Shown: in pieces, positions 20,090-31,290 of the stretch
Numbering within the stretch: the stretch's first letter is position 1
Layout of the letters: every line of letters starts with the position of its first letter
Notes under the pieces: model-generated
Told to the model about the DNA's origin: nothing
Databases searched by the model: none
The model's input: only the letters and a program-made list of their open reading frames with translations
From: Siderastrea radians
Taxonomy: Eukaryota; Cnidaria; Anthozoa; Scleractinia; Rhizangiidae
Reading direction: 5' to 3'
Assembly (NCBI GenBank): GCA_964017195.1
Contig: OZ024889.1
Span: 56,732,074 to 56,796,073 of the forward strand
DNA: 64,000 bases
Position numbers and translations under genes: made by a program

Positions 20090-20260
20090 TAAAAAATGCT
20101 TGTTCGATGAGAATTTTCAAAGGAAGTCTGAGCAATCTTTTGTCGGTGCGGCCTGAACATGTGCCACGTCCGTGCAATCATCCAGTCGATATCTGCTCTT
20201 CACCTCCTATGGAAGATATCAAAAAAGTCAAAAAGCGTCGGTGCAGCTTGATGTAAAGGA
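20090..20260 (+). pseudogene. Out-of-frame remainder of the second KLHL coding region
   Basis: Continuation of KLHL coding sequence in the +2 shifted frame, aligned to 10190-10273 of the paralog (NACSMRI region) and extending past its stop. Its last part (about 20157-20258) is similar to the relic at 22262-22350. Confidence 0.6.
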
Positions 20261-20559
20261 GCAGTTCTACTGGAGAGGTCAACGTGTCACTTTGACGTCT
20301 GAGAAGTTTTTAGAATGCAACACAACTTTGGCCGGAAGTAAAACAGCTCTTCTTCATGAACCAAGAAGAAACACTTACATACTTACCTATAATATTAATC
20401 TGAAATTTTGTTGTAGATAGTATTAATTGGTTTAAGGATTCCGTGTTGTTCAATTCTGTCTTGCTGTTGGATTGGAACAATATAAACCTGAAATAATGGT
20501 CCAGAAATGAACTCCAACTTGAAAAAAAAGGGCCGACTTTTTTCAATTTTTTTCAATTC

Positions 20560-20772
20560 TTAACCCTTTGAGCCCTAATATTAACATCTATATTCTCCTC
20601 ACAATTCTCCATATATTTCTTATGTTATTAGTTGGGAGAATTTGATCAAAAATCAACACATTTGATCGTTGGTGATCATTTCCTTTATTCTCATGACCTA
20701 CATGTTTGATCAAGCGGTAATAATGTAAGGAGAAATTAGATGCTTGTCACTATTGGTGCTTAAAGGATTAAG
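20560..20772. repeat. Coral-type dispersed repeat, inverted copy
   Basis: Begins TTAACCCTTTGAGCCCTAAT and ends GCTTAAAGGATTAAG. It contains CTCCATATATTTCTTATG and GTGATCATTTCCTTTATTCT, the complement of the family seen at 57425. Confidence 0.6.
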
Positions 20773-21075
20773 TATAATCGGTACAAACTGATTGTGACTC
20801 TTTTTTTTAAACCAGTTTACTTGATTTCGCCCCCTAGTATTCGCCCCCTGGTGTTTCTAGAAGCGATTCATGTATGAACAAGGTAGTGAGGTATACCTTA
20901 GGAAATCTTTGACCAAACAGCACGAATTTTAAGCCTTTGAATGCTTCTAACGCAGTTTGACAAGTTTAAGGACCTCTTTACGACAGAGTATTTTCATAGA
21001 AAGGAACACTGACAATCAGAGGGTATTTGCTGTTGGAAGAACTAATATTTAAGTACACCAAGGCAGTCTTGGGAA
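20773..21075. other. Intergenic stretch, nothing recognised
   Basis: A repeat CGCCCCCTAGTATT / CGCCCCCTGGTGTT lies at 20827-20856; otherwise featureless. Confidence 0.4.
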
Positions 21076-21084
21076 AAGTCAGGG

Positions 21085-21300
21085 TCCCAAAGGGTTAGGC
21101 CTCCAGGGCTTCGGCGTAAAAACTGCAGGGCTCCAGGGCTCCAGGGCTCCAAGGCGGAAAATTCGGGGCTCCAGGGCTCCATTTAACCAAAAACAGCATT
21201 TTTGTCCAGGCTCCAAATCGAGAGAGGCTTTGGGCTCTGGGCTCCACGACAAAAGTTGCAGGGCTCCAAAGACTCCAAAGACCCCCCCCCCCCACTCTGG
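21085..21300. repeat. GGGCTCCA-type imperfect tandem repeat
   Basis: More than ten copies of the phrase GGGCTCCA or close variants spread over 21095-21275, followed by a run of C at 21281-21293. GC content is much higher than in the surroundings. Non-coding. Confidence 0.75.
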
Positions 21301-21598
21301 GACCCTAAAAAGTCACTCATCAGACATTGTCCGACTAAACTTCTAAAATTTCCGATAAATCATTGCTATTACAACTAAACGGCAATACTTTCTCTCAGTT
21401 TTTAGCCTTCGAACAGAAGGAATAAACGCAGTTAGTAATTCACTCACTAGTTGCTAACCTTTATCTCGATGTCGCCGCTTTCGCCTTTTTCTTGTCTTGC
21501 AACTAACAATCTGGCGAATTATCCAACATAAAGAATTCGCGGATGATTTTTACGCAAACAAAATGCTTCTGGATACTCTTCTACTGAGAAATAAAGTA

Positions 21599-21660
<62 letters not shown>
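21599..21660. repeat. ATG trinucleotide microsatellite
   Basis: About 20 perfect ATG units, ending with slightly altered AATGATAATT. Confidence 0.95.
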
Positions 21661-22126
21661 AATGATAATTGAGATGCGACTGGTAAACAGTCGTATCTTA
21701 AAATGATCTATAACTTTGTCAGTTAGGTCGATCAGGAATCAATGGTTTAGATGTGACATCACCAAAATTAAAAAATTGGAATCCTTTTATTTGCAAGGCA
21801 GCTCTTTTAGCATATTTTTTTATTATCAACAATGAAAAACTTCACAAAAAAATATAGAAATCGTAATATTACTTTTTTTTGAAGTCCGACGGTCTCGGAT
21901 TAGGTCTCGGTGAGTTTGTTGTTGAAATGAAACAAGACCCTAATATTTTTACTCCATCAATGGACGTTTATTCACAACAACCCTATATGCAAAAAGGTAA
22001 CGAGAAAACCACCCAAGAAAGGTTTATATCTTGAGAAGCATTTGGTATATTGGCCACTATGTCGGTGCATAAAACGTTTACACCAGCAATATATGTCGGA
22101 CGCATACAAAGTTGTCTTAATTACAC

Positions 22127-22442
22127 TGTACATAAATCATGATAAATTTTCTTTTGCCAATAGCTCCGTTGTGAGAAAGTCTTGCCCTAAAAACTTTGAA
22201 AAAGTTGTTTCCTAGTTGTTTCGAATTTTTTTGGTATTATCCTTACTACGAAGTGCAGCGAGAACATGTGGCGCGTCCGTGCAGTTATTTAGCCGCTATC
22301 TCCCTTTCACCCGATATTAAGATGGTTAAAAGCATCGGTGTAACCTAACGAAAATGGCTTGTCTGAGCGGATACCAAAATCAACGTCAACGTAGCACATA
22401 AATCATGATAAATTTGCTTTTGCCAAAAGCTCCGTTGTGAGC
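22127..22442. pseudogene. Relic of a third KLHL 3' end, flanked by a direct repeat
   Basis: 22262-22350 (GAACATGTGGCGCGTCCGTG, then ATCTCCCTTTCACC and AAAGCATCGGTG) aligns with 20157-20258 downstream of the second KLHL gene. A roughly 45-bp direct repeat (CATAAATCATGATAAATT, then AGCTCCGTTGTGAG) flanks it at 22130-22175 and 22397-22442. Only this scrap remains. Confidence 0.5.
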
Positions 22443-22671
22443 TTTAACACACTACAGAGCTTTGCTACCTTGGCCTAGGGTCGACTATAGAGTTATCAAA
22501 GTCGCTATCGAGGGTGATACTATACAACTTTTCAAGATATTGTTTCAATGTCCTCTGCTTCTTGTGCGAATCAGTGAAGTTAATGTAAAACAAAGGCGTT
22601 TTCTAGGAATAAAGAGGTGTCAGTATTCGTTTGACAAACTGAAGTGAAAAAAAGGCACGCTATTGATACCC

Positions 22672-23532
22672 TTAAATTTTTGTATGGGTCCAAGGCTTTT
22701 GAGCGTGAATGATTTTGCGTTGGAGCTCTAGTTTTAAATTCTGGCGTAGTTCATCTTCCTTTCGTTTAAAGCTGAGTTCCAAAGCGTTCTTTTCACCCTC
22801 AAATATTTTGGCAAGTTGGTCTTTTTGTAATCTCAAACTGTCGAGGCCTTCCTTAAGCACTTCGATGCTTTGCAGCAGATAAGCTCGTTCAAATGCGTAC
22901 TTCGCCTCGCATTCGTCTTCGACAACTTTCCGCAAAGCGCTTTTCTCTCCTTCAAACCTGTCAGACATTGCAGCTTTCTCTCTTTCAAACGATCCTAGCA
23001 AGACTTCTTCTTGTTTCCGCAGAACAGTCAAAAGTTTTGCATTCTCCCGGATGTTGTTGTCATGGCAACTGTTATGTTCAATGTTGCCCAGTTTCTTCTC
23101 GTTCTCCCGACTCAGTTGCTGGAATACGTCGCTATGAACGTGTCTTGTAAAAAGGTCGAATGATTTCCTCAGATCACGAAGTTCGCACCAGAAGAAATCC
23201 TTTTCCTCTGTAAGAACCCGAATAACTTCGTCTTTAGCTTTGATGATCTCATTATACTCATTCCTCAGCCTTAATTCGAGGTTATCCTTCTCCTCAATAA
23301 ACTCCCTTTCCATCTCCTCTCTCTCGTGTTCCCACTCGTCTTCAAACTCTGCCAATTGTCGACGCAAAATTTCGTCCAGTTCCGTTTGACACGAGGATTC
23401 CCTTGTTGTTTTTATCAACATGCTATGCCCAGCCTCACCAGCAGTTTCCTTATCTTGAACGCATTTCTGGGCATTCTCCTCACTTTTGGAATCTGTTTCG
23501 CTAAATTTGCAGTGATTACTTTTACCTTCCAT
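22672..23532 (-). CDS. Coiled-coil protein with ninein-like hendecads (286 aa)
   Basis: Single ORF from ATG at 23532 (MEGKSNHCKF) to the stop at 22672. The frame is open 17 codons further upstream without ATG, where a TTTTTCCTTAG acceptor-like site lies, so an upstream exon is possible. After a polar N-terminus (about 1-50) the protein is almost entirely coiled coil, rich in Glu, Lys and Leu. It contains 11-residue units of the kind FEREKAAMSDR and FEGEKNALELS that also build the giant exons of the two ninein-like genes at 30-64 kb on the same strand. I infer a small, diverged relative or detached piece of that family; no EF-hand or conserved ninein C-terminus is present. Function unknown, probably structural. 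Confidence 0.7.
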   Translation of the reverse strand: MEGKSNHCKFSETDSKSEENAQKCVQDKETAGEAGHSMLIKTTRESSCQTELDEILRRQLAEFEDEWEHEREEMEREFIEEKDNLELRLRNEYNEIIKAKDEVIRVLTEEKDFFWCELRDLRKSFDLFTRHVHSDVFQQLSRENEKKLGNIEHNSCHDNNIRENAKLLTVLRKQEEVLLGSFEREKAAMSDRFEGEKSALRKVVEDECEAKYAFERAYLLQSIEVLKEGLDSLRLQKDQLAKIFEGEKNALELSFKRKEDELRQNLKLELQRKIIHAQKPWTHTKI

Positions 23533-24610
23533 TGAGTTTTTTACTCTAATTCGCAGTTGAAACACATAGGAAGGCGATAACAACTAAGGAAAAATGTGCC
23601 GTCGTTGAGGTATCGATAAAAAAATTATCCCTGTTCAACGGTGCTTTTAAACGCTTGAATTGTCCTCAGAATATCTCTGATGCGTGATACGAAGACTTTT
23701 ATCGGAATTATACAGTAAAGCTGTCTCTATTTACATTGGCAGTAATTATAAAAGACAGGTGTGAGATTAGGTTGTTGACACTTAGTATTCCAAGCCTTTC
23801 ATATCCTTTTGTGTGAAATCGAAAATACCTGTATAATTAAAAAACAAATTTACGTAGTAACACGTCTGAATTTTGCAACCCCTGGCGCTTTAACAATAAT
23901 CTCCGTAATCAAATTTTCATGAACGTTCGTTTTCATAGCTTGGGATATTCGTTTACTTTCTTTGTTCAAATATTTTGTTCACTCGGTGGTTCTCTAGATG
24001 ATACGTTGGAAGAATTGGACGGTTTCAGCTCACACAACCCGGCATGGTCTTAAAGCCATAGTGAAAACTTTAGTGCGTTTCTTTAAACGAATTACAAAAC
24101 AAAATGAGTAGTTGTGTTGAATATTTAAAGTAGGCCAATAGCCAAGTTTAATTACTTCTTGTCTGGAATAACTCTGGATGTGTGGTAATCATAACAATTT
24201 GTGGTTTTTATTTCCACACTCCGCTCGCACCCACACAGACAACTTTAGGATGTTGGTTTATAATAAGGTAAAATTGCTTTAAGGCTGCTTGAAAATTCTT
24301 TTTAGACTTAGCTTGTTTGAACGTACAGCAGACGCATTGTAGCCGTGGCTTAATCATGAAATTTTTAAAGATATGTATGGTATGCCATGATTTTGTTAGC
24401 GTTGGACGTTATTAAAGGGCATTAATAGTAATGACCACATTTGGTTCGACAAAAATTGTCAATAACTATTACGCTGTCGTTTAGAAAAAAAAAGTGTATA
24501 AAGCTGGCTGGTAACCAACTAAAAATATAATTATCAACAAAAAAGTTTCCATTTCGAAAGGAATACTAATGCGGCAGTGTTGCCATGTTTGAAGAAAAAC
24601 AACCAATTAA
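23533..24610. other. Intergenic stretch, nothing recognised
   Basis: AT-rich DNA, no ORF of note. Probable upstream region of the minus-strand gene at 22672-23532. Confidence 0.4.
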
Positions 24611-24701
24611 GCAAGCTTAAATAACAAAATTATGGATTTATCAACTGAGTTGATAAGGTAGATTGGCCACCGTAAAGAGATTGAAAGCTGACGCGAATCG
24701 C

Positions 24702-24737
<36 letters not shown>

Positions 24738-24864
24738 AATCTCTTTACGGTGGCCAATCTACCTTATCAACTATGTTGATAAATCCAAAATTTTGTGTTT
24801 CACGTCCCCACCGACACAGCACCACAGTTGCTTTAGAAACTAACCCCCTTGCAAGCTTAAATAA
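24611..24864. mobile_element. 226-bp insertion with 14-bp target duplication and a hammerhead-like core
   Basis: The direct repeat GCAAGCTTAAATAA at 24611-24624 and 24851-24864 flanks an insert of 226 bp. Inside is an inverted repeat with about 62-bp arms (24632-24693 and 24727-24791; core AGATTGAAAGCTGACG). In the loop lie CTGACGA (24702-24708), a GGGC/GCTC stem and AAAACGTC (24723-24730). This is the order of a hammerhead core, but with GAAA changed to AAAA. Its size and TSD suggest a solo terminal unit of a Penelope-like element or a retrozyme. Confidence 0.55.
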
Positions 24865-27092
24865 GACTGGAAAGGATATCATGGAGTATACTAAACTAAA
24901 TAACATCCCCGGGCTGATGACCACCTTCGACTTCAAAAAGGTCTTTGACTCAATAAGCTGGCAATTTCTCACAGAAGCATTACGATCCTTTAATTTCGGA
25001 GAATCGTTTATTCGTTGGGTGAAGGTACTTTATTCAGATATTTCAAGTTGTGTGATGAACAACTGCTTTGCTTCTGAACTTTTTGAAATCAAACGTGGTG
25101 TTCGACAAGGTGTCCCACTATCCCCTTGTCTTTTTATCATTGCACTTGAAATTGTAAATGTGGCTATACGTAAAAATAAAGAAATTGAAGGAATTACATT
25201 ACGGAAAACGAAATCAAGCTCAGTATTTTCGCAGACGATTTAACCACTTTCGTTAAAAACACAAAATCATTTCGCATGTTAGACAGTCATGCTGTTGGAG
25301 AACTTTGGTAACGTATCAGGGTTGAAAATAAACGAGGAAAAAACGGAAGCATTGGTTGGGAAGTTTGCATGCAGCCCCAGAGGACATCGGATTTTCCACA
25401 GTTAATAAACCAATGAAAATTTTGGAGATATACTTCACCTACGACTGGTAAAAGTATCAGGAACTTAATTTCGAGAGTATCATCAAGTCTATCAAAAAAT
25501 CTATCAATCTTTGGAATTGGAGAAACTTAAAACTTCTTGGACGAATACAGATAATCAAGACGTACGCAGTGCCTAAATTTATGTTTAGAGCAGCACAAAT
25601 ACCGCTAACAAAAGATATCGTCAAAGAAATCAACACAGTTTTATTCCAGTTTGTGTGGAGAGGCCGCAAAGATAAAATAAAACGCCTGTCTCTAATCGGT
25701 GACTACAAGGATGGCGGGTTAAGAATGCCGCACATAGAATCCCTTATAAAAGCTCAAAGGATCATATGTCTCAAAAAGTATTTAGATGGAAACAAAAGCA
25801 CATGGAAATTATTTCTAGATCACCATCTTAGGGACTATGGAGGCTCCTTCCTGTTGAAATGTAACTATGATGTGTCTGACCTACCACGTTGTTTACCTAA
25901 GTTTTATCGAGAATGTCTTTTTGAGTGGTCTTCATATAATGCGGATAGTTCGTGCGGTGTCTCGTCTCCATCTCAAGTGCTCAACGAAATCATTTGGAAC
26001 AACAAATCTATTCGCAGACATGGCAGACCTTTGTACAGAAACAAAATTAAAAATAAAGGTATACTTAGACTCGGAAATATCTTAACTCTCAGGGATTATA
26101 AATTAAAACCCTGGGATCAGATGAAAAAGGATGGCATAACAAATGCAGAGTATTTTCTTTTAATGGATATCTCTAATGCAATTCCTAAAGATTGGATAAA
26201 CTTATTAAGGACTCAATTGAATTCGTCAAATGCGGCCTCGTCTAATGACAACGCAGATCCGCCTGACGTATCTCTCCCTTCTTCGTCTAGAGGGGTATAT
26301 TGGGACCTAGTAGAAAAAATAAAAATTGCTCCAACTGCTGCGTCTAAATATGAAGATATTTTTTCTGCGCATGACTTACGGTGGGAACAGTTCTACCTTC
26401 TCCCGAGAAAGGCAACTCTTGGTTCCAAAACAAGAGAATTTCAGTATAAACTGTTGCACAGAATTATTTACACAAATAAGATTCTTCAAAAAATGGGCTT
26501 GGTACCGTCAGCTATGTGCTCCTTTTTTGGAAATACGGAGGAATCCCTCGAGCATTTGTTTATTTATTGCGATACCTCAAAACATTTCTGGTCATCATTG
26601 ACTGAGTGGTTAAATGAGTTTGGTTTTGATGTTAGGTATCTGAGCACTTTTGACATAGCGTTTGGTCTCACTAGCAAAGACAGTCTATTATTAAATCATG
26701 TAATTATTCTCAGTAAATATATAATTTACCAAAGCCGCTCTTTAAACATAAAACCCACTCTAACACTGGTGAAAGCAAAAATACGCTCTACCTATCAAAT
26801 AGAAAGTCTTATAGCAAAGAATAATGAGGACTCGAAAATTCATACTGAAGAAAAAATGGCAAAAACTGCTTCCTTTCGTTGACAGCCCTTAAGGATTTTT
26901 AATATCAATTAATATGACTCAATTTTTGTAAACATGTTTTGTCTGTAGATAAGCATTCTGTAATTCATTCTGTGATTTTTGCTTTCTGTAATGTTTTTGC
27001 ATTTTTAATGTAGGCCTGCCTTGTACCTTGTACTTTGTTTGTGATTATCAATAAAGGTTTTTGTATTAAAAGAAAAAAAAGACTGGAAAGGA
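24865..27092 (+). mobile_element. 5'-truncated non-LTR retrotransposon (LINE) with 12-bp target duplication
   Basis: The repeat GACTGGAAAGGA stands at 24865-24876 and again at 27081-27092, directly after the 3' A-rich tail (AATAAAGG, then AAAGAAAAAAAA). The body is 24877-27080, made of an interrupted reverse transcriptase gene and its 3' UTR. The 5' half, including any ORF1 and endonuclease, is missing, which is normal for LINE insertions. Confidence 0.85.
24877..26882 (+). pseudogene. LINE ORF2 fragment: reverse transcriptase and C-terminal zinc-knuckle region
   Basis: 24877-25243 encodes RT palm motifs: FDFKKVFDSI (usual D-x-x-K-A-F-D), then RQGVPLSP. The catalytic FADD motif (about 25226-25245) is present but lies in another frame, so a frameshift has occurred just before it. 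Reading frames are broken until 25569, where a 437-codon frame runs to 26882: thumb-like part, the FVWRGRKDKIKR and DYKDGGLRMPH motifs common to L1/Tx1-type LINEs, and a zf-RVT-like end (CSFFGNTEESLEHLF, then C). It cannot give an active polymerase. Confidence 0.85.
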
Positions 27093-28049
27093 CAGACAGG
27101 AGACATTGTTTTCGATAAATAAATGCGATCGACAATTAATAATAGTCGATAGTTTAAAGACTTGACATCTATAGGCAGCTATTTAGTTGTTGACAACTAT
27201 TTCTAGCAACGAGAAATAGTTGTCGATGGTTTTCTCCAAGACGAGAAGAATGAACTGCCCATAACAAAATTGCGTTGTAGACAACCCTATCTTTGACAGC
27301 TTGTTATCGATAACTTTCTCCACACACACTTTTTTATTCGATAATTTTTTGGCATTAGTTACAATGAGGAACCCTGACACGGCCAGTATAGGGACGGACA
27401 GAGTTAAATGATACACTACAAACTACACATGTTCGTAAGGTCAAGGTAAAAACTAGTTACCAGTGTGCCCGCACTAATTTTCAAAGCATTTTCTCCCTTT
27501 CACAAGCAGAACGAGCTAAGGTTACCAGCTAAAACCGTAAAAAAGGCGAACAAACGCCGAGCTAAACCACTAAGTATCATTGTTCCAGCTGGAAAATCCT
27601 ACGAAAAAGGTGACCATTTTCAAAATTCTTCCTCTAGCACCGCTGACCTTTGTAAGCGTTTAAAAGCTGAATCATGGATGGGAATGTATATATGCCACAG
27701 CCTCGTCCCAGGGCGCTTTCATTCCGCTTTCCACATTAACACCACATTTTTAAGGCCCGTCGTTGGGCTTTACTGGGATCGGTTGCTTTTGTTTTGACAC
27801 TGACTGAGAAATATCCTTCTCTTACCAAAACCTGCCAGATTGACGTTCAGTCAACAACCCCTGTATAATTCTGAGAGCAAATTTATGCTTGTACTACATT
27901 AACATGAATGTCATTTTTTCAAGGTGAAAGAATTTTTAATGCTGCTCCTTCACATACATTATTAGCATTGTTACACCACTAATTCCACTGCTTTGTTGCT
28001 ACCTTTGCTGATATTTAATTACGTTTATTGAAACCCTACTACAACAACT
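27093..28049. other. Intergenic stretch with a perfect 13-bp hairpin
   Basis: At 27192-27224 there is GACAACTATTTCT, a 7-base loop and the exact complement. An ORF at 27465-27797 is open for 110 codons but shows no domain and no codon-usage support. Confidence 0.4.
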
Positions 28050-28320
28050 GCTTAGAGCGCTTTTCAACTGAGTGTCGTAAAACCAAAACCAAAGTTATTA
28101 CTTTAACCGCTCACAACAGGAACACCAATCAGAAATTGAAGCAAAATACAAGTAATAAACGTTAGGCGCGGGAAAACGCCTACGAGCAAGTCACGATTAA
28201 CTTTGGTTCAACTTTTGATTGGTTGTGAAAGTGGCGCGAGCTATTTTATCCAATCAGAGAGCGAAGTAATGCAAAATCATAGCAAACACAACATTACTTT
28301 GGGCACTCATTTAAAAACTG
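28050..28320. repeat. Dispersed inverted-arm repeat of coral type
   Basis: GCGCTTTTCAACTGAGTGTC, then AAAACCAAAACCAAAG on the left, and TTAACTTTGGTTCAACTTT, then CCAATCAGAGAGCGAAG on the right, form weak inverted arms around GCGCGGGAAAACGCC. I know this sequence style as a repeated element in coral genomes. Confidence 0.5.
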
Positions 28321-28984
28321 CTCGCTCTAACTTAATATCAGTTTCTTACTTGCGTAACTCGACTAGCTCTTTAATACTTTCACATCACTTACGCTCCACT
28401 ACTTATGGTGAAAGATGTTGTTAAAAGTACTCTTAATTCACCCCAGTGATGCATGCCTTACATATCTTTAATCTGCTTTAGCAACGAATTTATGTTAACA
28501 GCTCCTGTTATACTAGTGGCCTTTTGTTTTCGTTTGCGTTTTAATTTCGTTATTTTTGTGCATCGTAGAAGGTTCGTAAAAAATTTATTCACAGAAAAGA
28601 TACGCAAAGGTATCAGTCACTTGCTCATGAACAGGGCATAACGCGAAGGTAGCTTGTCCGACGTTTCACGTCAGCTAAAAAAACTTTTCTAAGGGGGAAA
28701 TCTTACACCAAAATTAAACATAATTTGGGTATCCCAAGAATGACAAACCAAATAATTGTCGCCAGTTTAGAGCAAAAACTTCAGATCTTTCCTTTTTTCT
28801 CTTATAGTCATCTCTTTCCTTATTATTTTAATTTGGAAGTTTTGTTAAACTTTTTGTTAATTGTAAGAAGGTAGACATATGCATGACTGAAATAACCAAA
28901 GTCCAGAGTTTATTTAGGTGCAAGTGTCTTAATATCCAGCATCGTCAGTTCACTCAAGGCAAAAATACCTTTTTCGTTTACAAG

Positions 28985-29221
28985 CAATTCGGCAAGAACG
29001 TCATGCTAGCCCACATATAAGGTACTAATAACATTACAATCCTATATGAATGTATACACCAAGTGATTAACTCACCTAACTCCATGCACTAACACACACT
29101 TTCCTTCACTTGTACTCACTTTCCTTTATTTGTACTCACTTCCCTTCACTTGTACTCACTTACCTTCACATGCATTAGTGCCTTATATGTGGGCTAGCAT
29201 GACGTTCTGGCCAGCAATTCC
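28985..29221. mobile_element. MITE with 33-bp inverted ends and an inner 20-bp tandem repeat
   Basis: GAACGTCATGCTAGCCCAC (from 28995) is complementary to GTGGGCTAGCATGACGTTC (to 29208), with weaker pairing just outside. Between them, at about 29096-29165, the unit CACTTGTACTCACTTTCCTT is repeated about four times. Confidence 0.8.
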
Positions 29222-30309
29222 TTTTCTTCTTCGACCAGCAAAGAAAAATAATTTGTTTCCTATATCAAGACATTAATACTAACACACGACAAAAGTGGTA
29301 TTCACTCCTCAAGGAAAACGTGAATTTAATTTTATAGAAACGCAACCTGTATATATCTAAATCTTCAGTTATATCGTGAATTTATTTAATAAATCACATT
29401 GAAACTCAACTAATTGTAGTTAATGCCCAGAATGAAACCTCTCTGTGAGGAAAACTTTTTCAGAGCTGCAAAAAAAAAAAAACGATTCCACTGCGTTAGT
29501 TACTTTAATTACTTTGTGTCACCAATTAGCACACGTGCTAAAGTTTCTTGACACATGAATAAAGTTTATTGTTATTATTACAGTCAAATTTTTTAGGAAA
29601 TAGAATATAAATTGAGAAAGAAACAAAAGAGAGAAAAAATTCTGTACACACCTCCAGACAGTCTTCCCCACTTGAGAGCACTTGGGGTTGTTAGAGAACT
29701 GTTTTGGAGTCTATCCTAAATTATTAATTTTAAATTTTAATTTCAACTTACCTTTAATTCTCCGTATTTGTCAATTTTCCAAAAATTCACCAATACACCC
29801 ACTTCTTTTTTTAAAAACACGTCAAAAATCGCCAAAAAATTCTAACGGATTCCAATGATGGCATTTTTCTTCAGGGAGATAATTGAGAAAAACGGTTAAA
29901 TCATTGGGACAACATAGTATCTGACTGTAGTCCCCCTGCTGGTAATAAACACTTACACAGTATGCTCTGACGGAACTCTGCAATCTCTTCTGAGAATAAC
30001 TCGCAGATCCGTAATATCGATGACTCTCGATACGAGAAAAACATACAGCAACCTAAAGTAGTTGGCACAAAAACATCTCTGCAAAATGTATTATACTAAT
30101 TTTAAAATACTTCAAATAATCAATAAAAAGGCTCCTTCTGAATTGCCCTCACTCCCTTTTTCAAGACTAGGCCTGGAGCACAGCCATTCATGTGAAAGGG
30201 ACTCTTTGTTCATATACAAATTATAATCAATGGCCTGTGCTCAACGTTTGAAAAAAAGTTATTTGTTGAATTCCACACTTGTTTTCAAACCAACCACTCG
30301 TCCAAAATA
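29222..30309. other. Intergenic DNA downstream of the ninein-like paralog
   Basis: No gene seen; AT-rich. It must contain the 3' UTR of the minus-strand gene that ends at 30310. Confidence 0.4.
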
Positions 30310-30750
30310 TCAGTATTCAAAGGTTGAATACCTGCTGGGATATTCAACAAAAACAGTAGAAAATCGATCCAGCTTGGAACCTCGGCCATACTTCTCACCA
30401 TCGAATTCTTTAGAAAGGTACCTTCGATCCGTTTTCCTCTCAAAATCTTCATCGTATCTATTATCATAGCTTCCACCATATTTGCTTTCATATTTGTGCT
30501 CCAGGTAACTCGATGATGTGTTATATGACGTACCAACTAAGTCGTCGCTTCTACCATCGTGTTTGCAGCACATGTCTCCAATGAGGTTCTGCAGAACTGA
30601 TTTCTCGTGTCGAAGTTGTTCGTTTTGAAGATGCGAGGTTTTCTGTCCTTCCTCTAAGGCTTGCAGGCTCTTCATCAAACTGTTATTCCTGTTATGTAAT
30701 TCCTGGGCCATTTCTTCAGACACTCCACTCATACTTTTGACATCTTGCAT
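30310..30750 (-). CDS. Paralog exon 6: ninein-type end helix plus Tyr/Arg/Asp-rich tail
   Basis: The acceptor TTCTTTTCAG precedes MQDVKSMSGV. Residues 1-60 of the exon are the ninein-like helix. The last 75 are low-complexity and rich in Tyr, Arg, Asp, Lys and Ser (SKYGGSYDNRYDEDF), ending YSTFEY and a stop. Ninein itself ends shortly after the helix, so the tail is new. Confidence 0.85.
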   Translation of the reverse strand: MQDVKSMSGVSEEMAQELHNRNNSLMKSLQALEEGQKTSHLQNEQLRHEKSVLQNLIGDMCCKHDGRSDDLVGTSYNTSSSYLEHKYESKYGGSYDNRYDEDFERKTDRRYLSKEFDGEKYGRGSKLDRFSTVFVEYPSRYSTFEY

Positions 30751-31259
30751 CTGAAAAGAAAAGAAAATTCTGTCTATAATATTTCCTTTGTTTAAATCTC
30801 TTAAACTAGTCACCCTGAATTCTGTGTCTTAAACGAATTCGAAGGATTAAAAGAAAGAAAACCAACGCAAAACCGAGACAACTAAAAAACAACTTTGATT
30901 ATGTTTACACTTGAAGAAAAGATTTTTAACGATTTTTAGATCCCCGTGACATTTCCGGGAGGTCTGGGTGTTGGGGTGGGTTTGTTCGGGTTCCAACAAA
31001 TCAGCAATAAAAAGGGTTTTCACGTGACCTTTCCTCGACTCATTTTAAGTGTTCTTCAGCTGGCGTGTGAGGTGAAAAGCACGAAAAAATAAATATCCCA
31101 GACTAAATCGCGCTATACTGTAGTTTTAGACCTTAGGAGCCACAAAACCGAGAAAAATACAAAATTACTGTGTGTGTAAACATTGTTAGTGTCAAATAGC
31201 CAAAACGCCGATGTATGTACAAGAGCGGATGTGTTTACTATTAAGTAAATAATGCATTT

Positions 31260-31290
<31 letters not shown>

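Noticed and set aside
27465..27797. 110-codon plus-strand ORF
   Set aside because: No domain, no splice or promoter context, in a repeat-rich intergenic stretch; open by chance.
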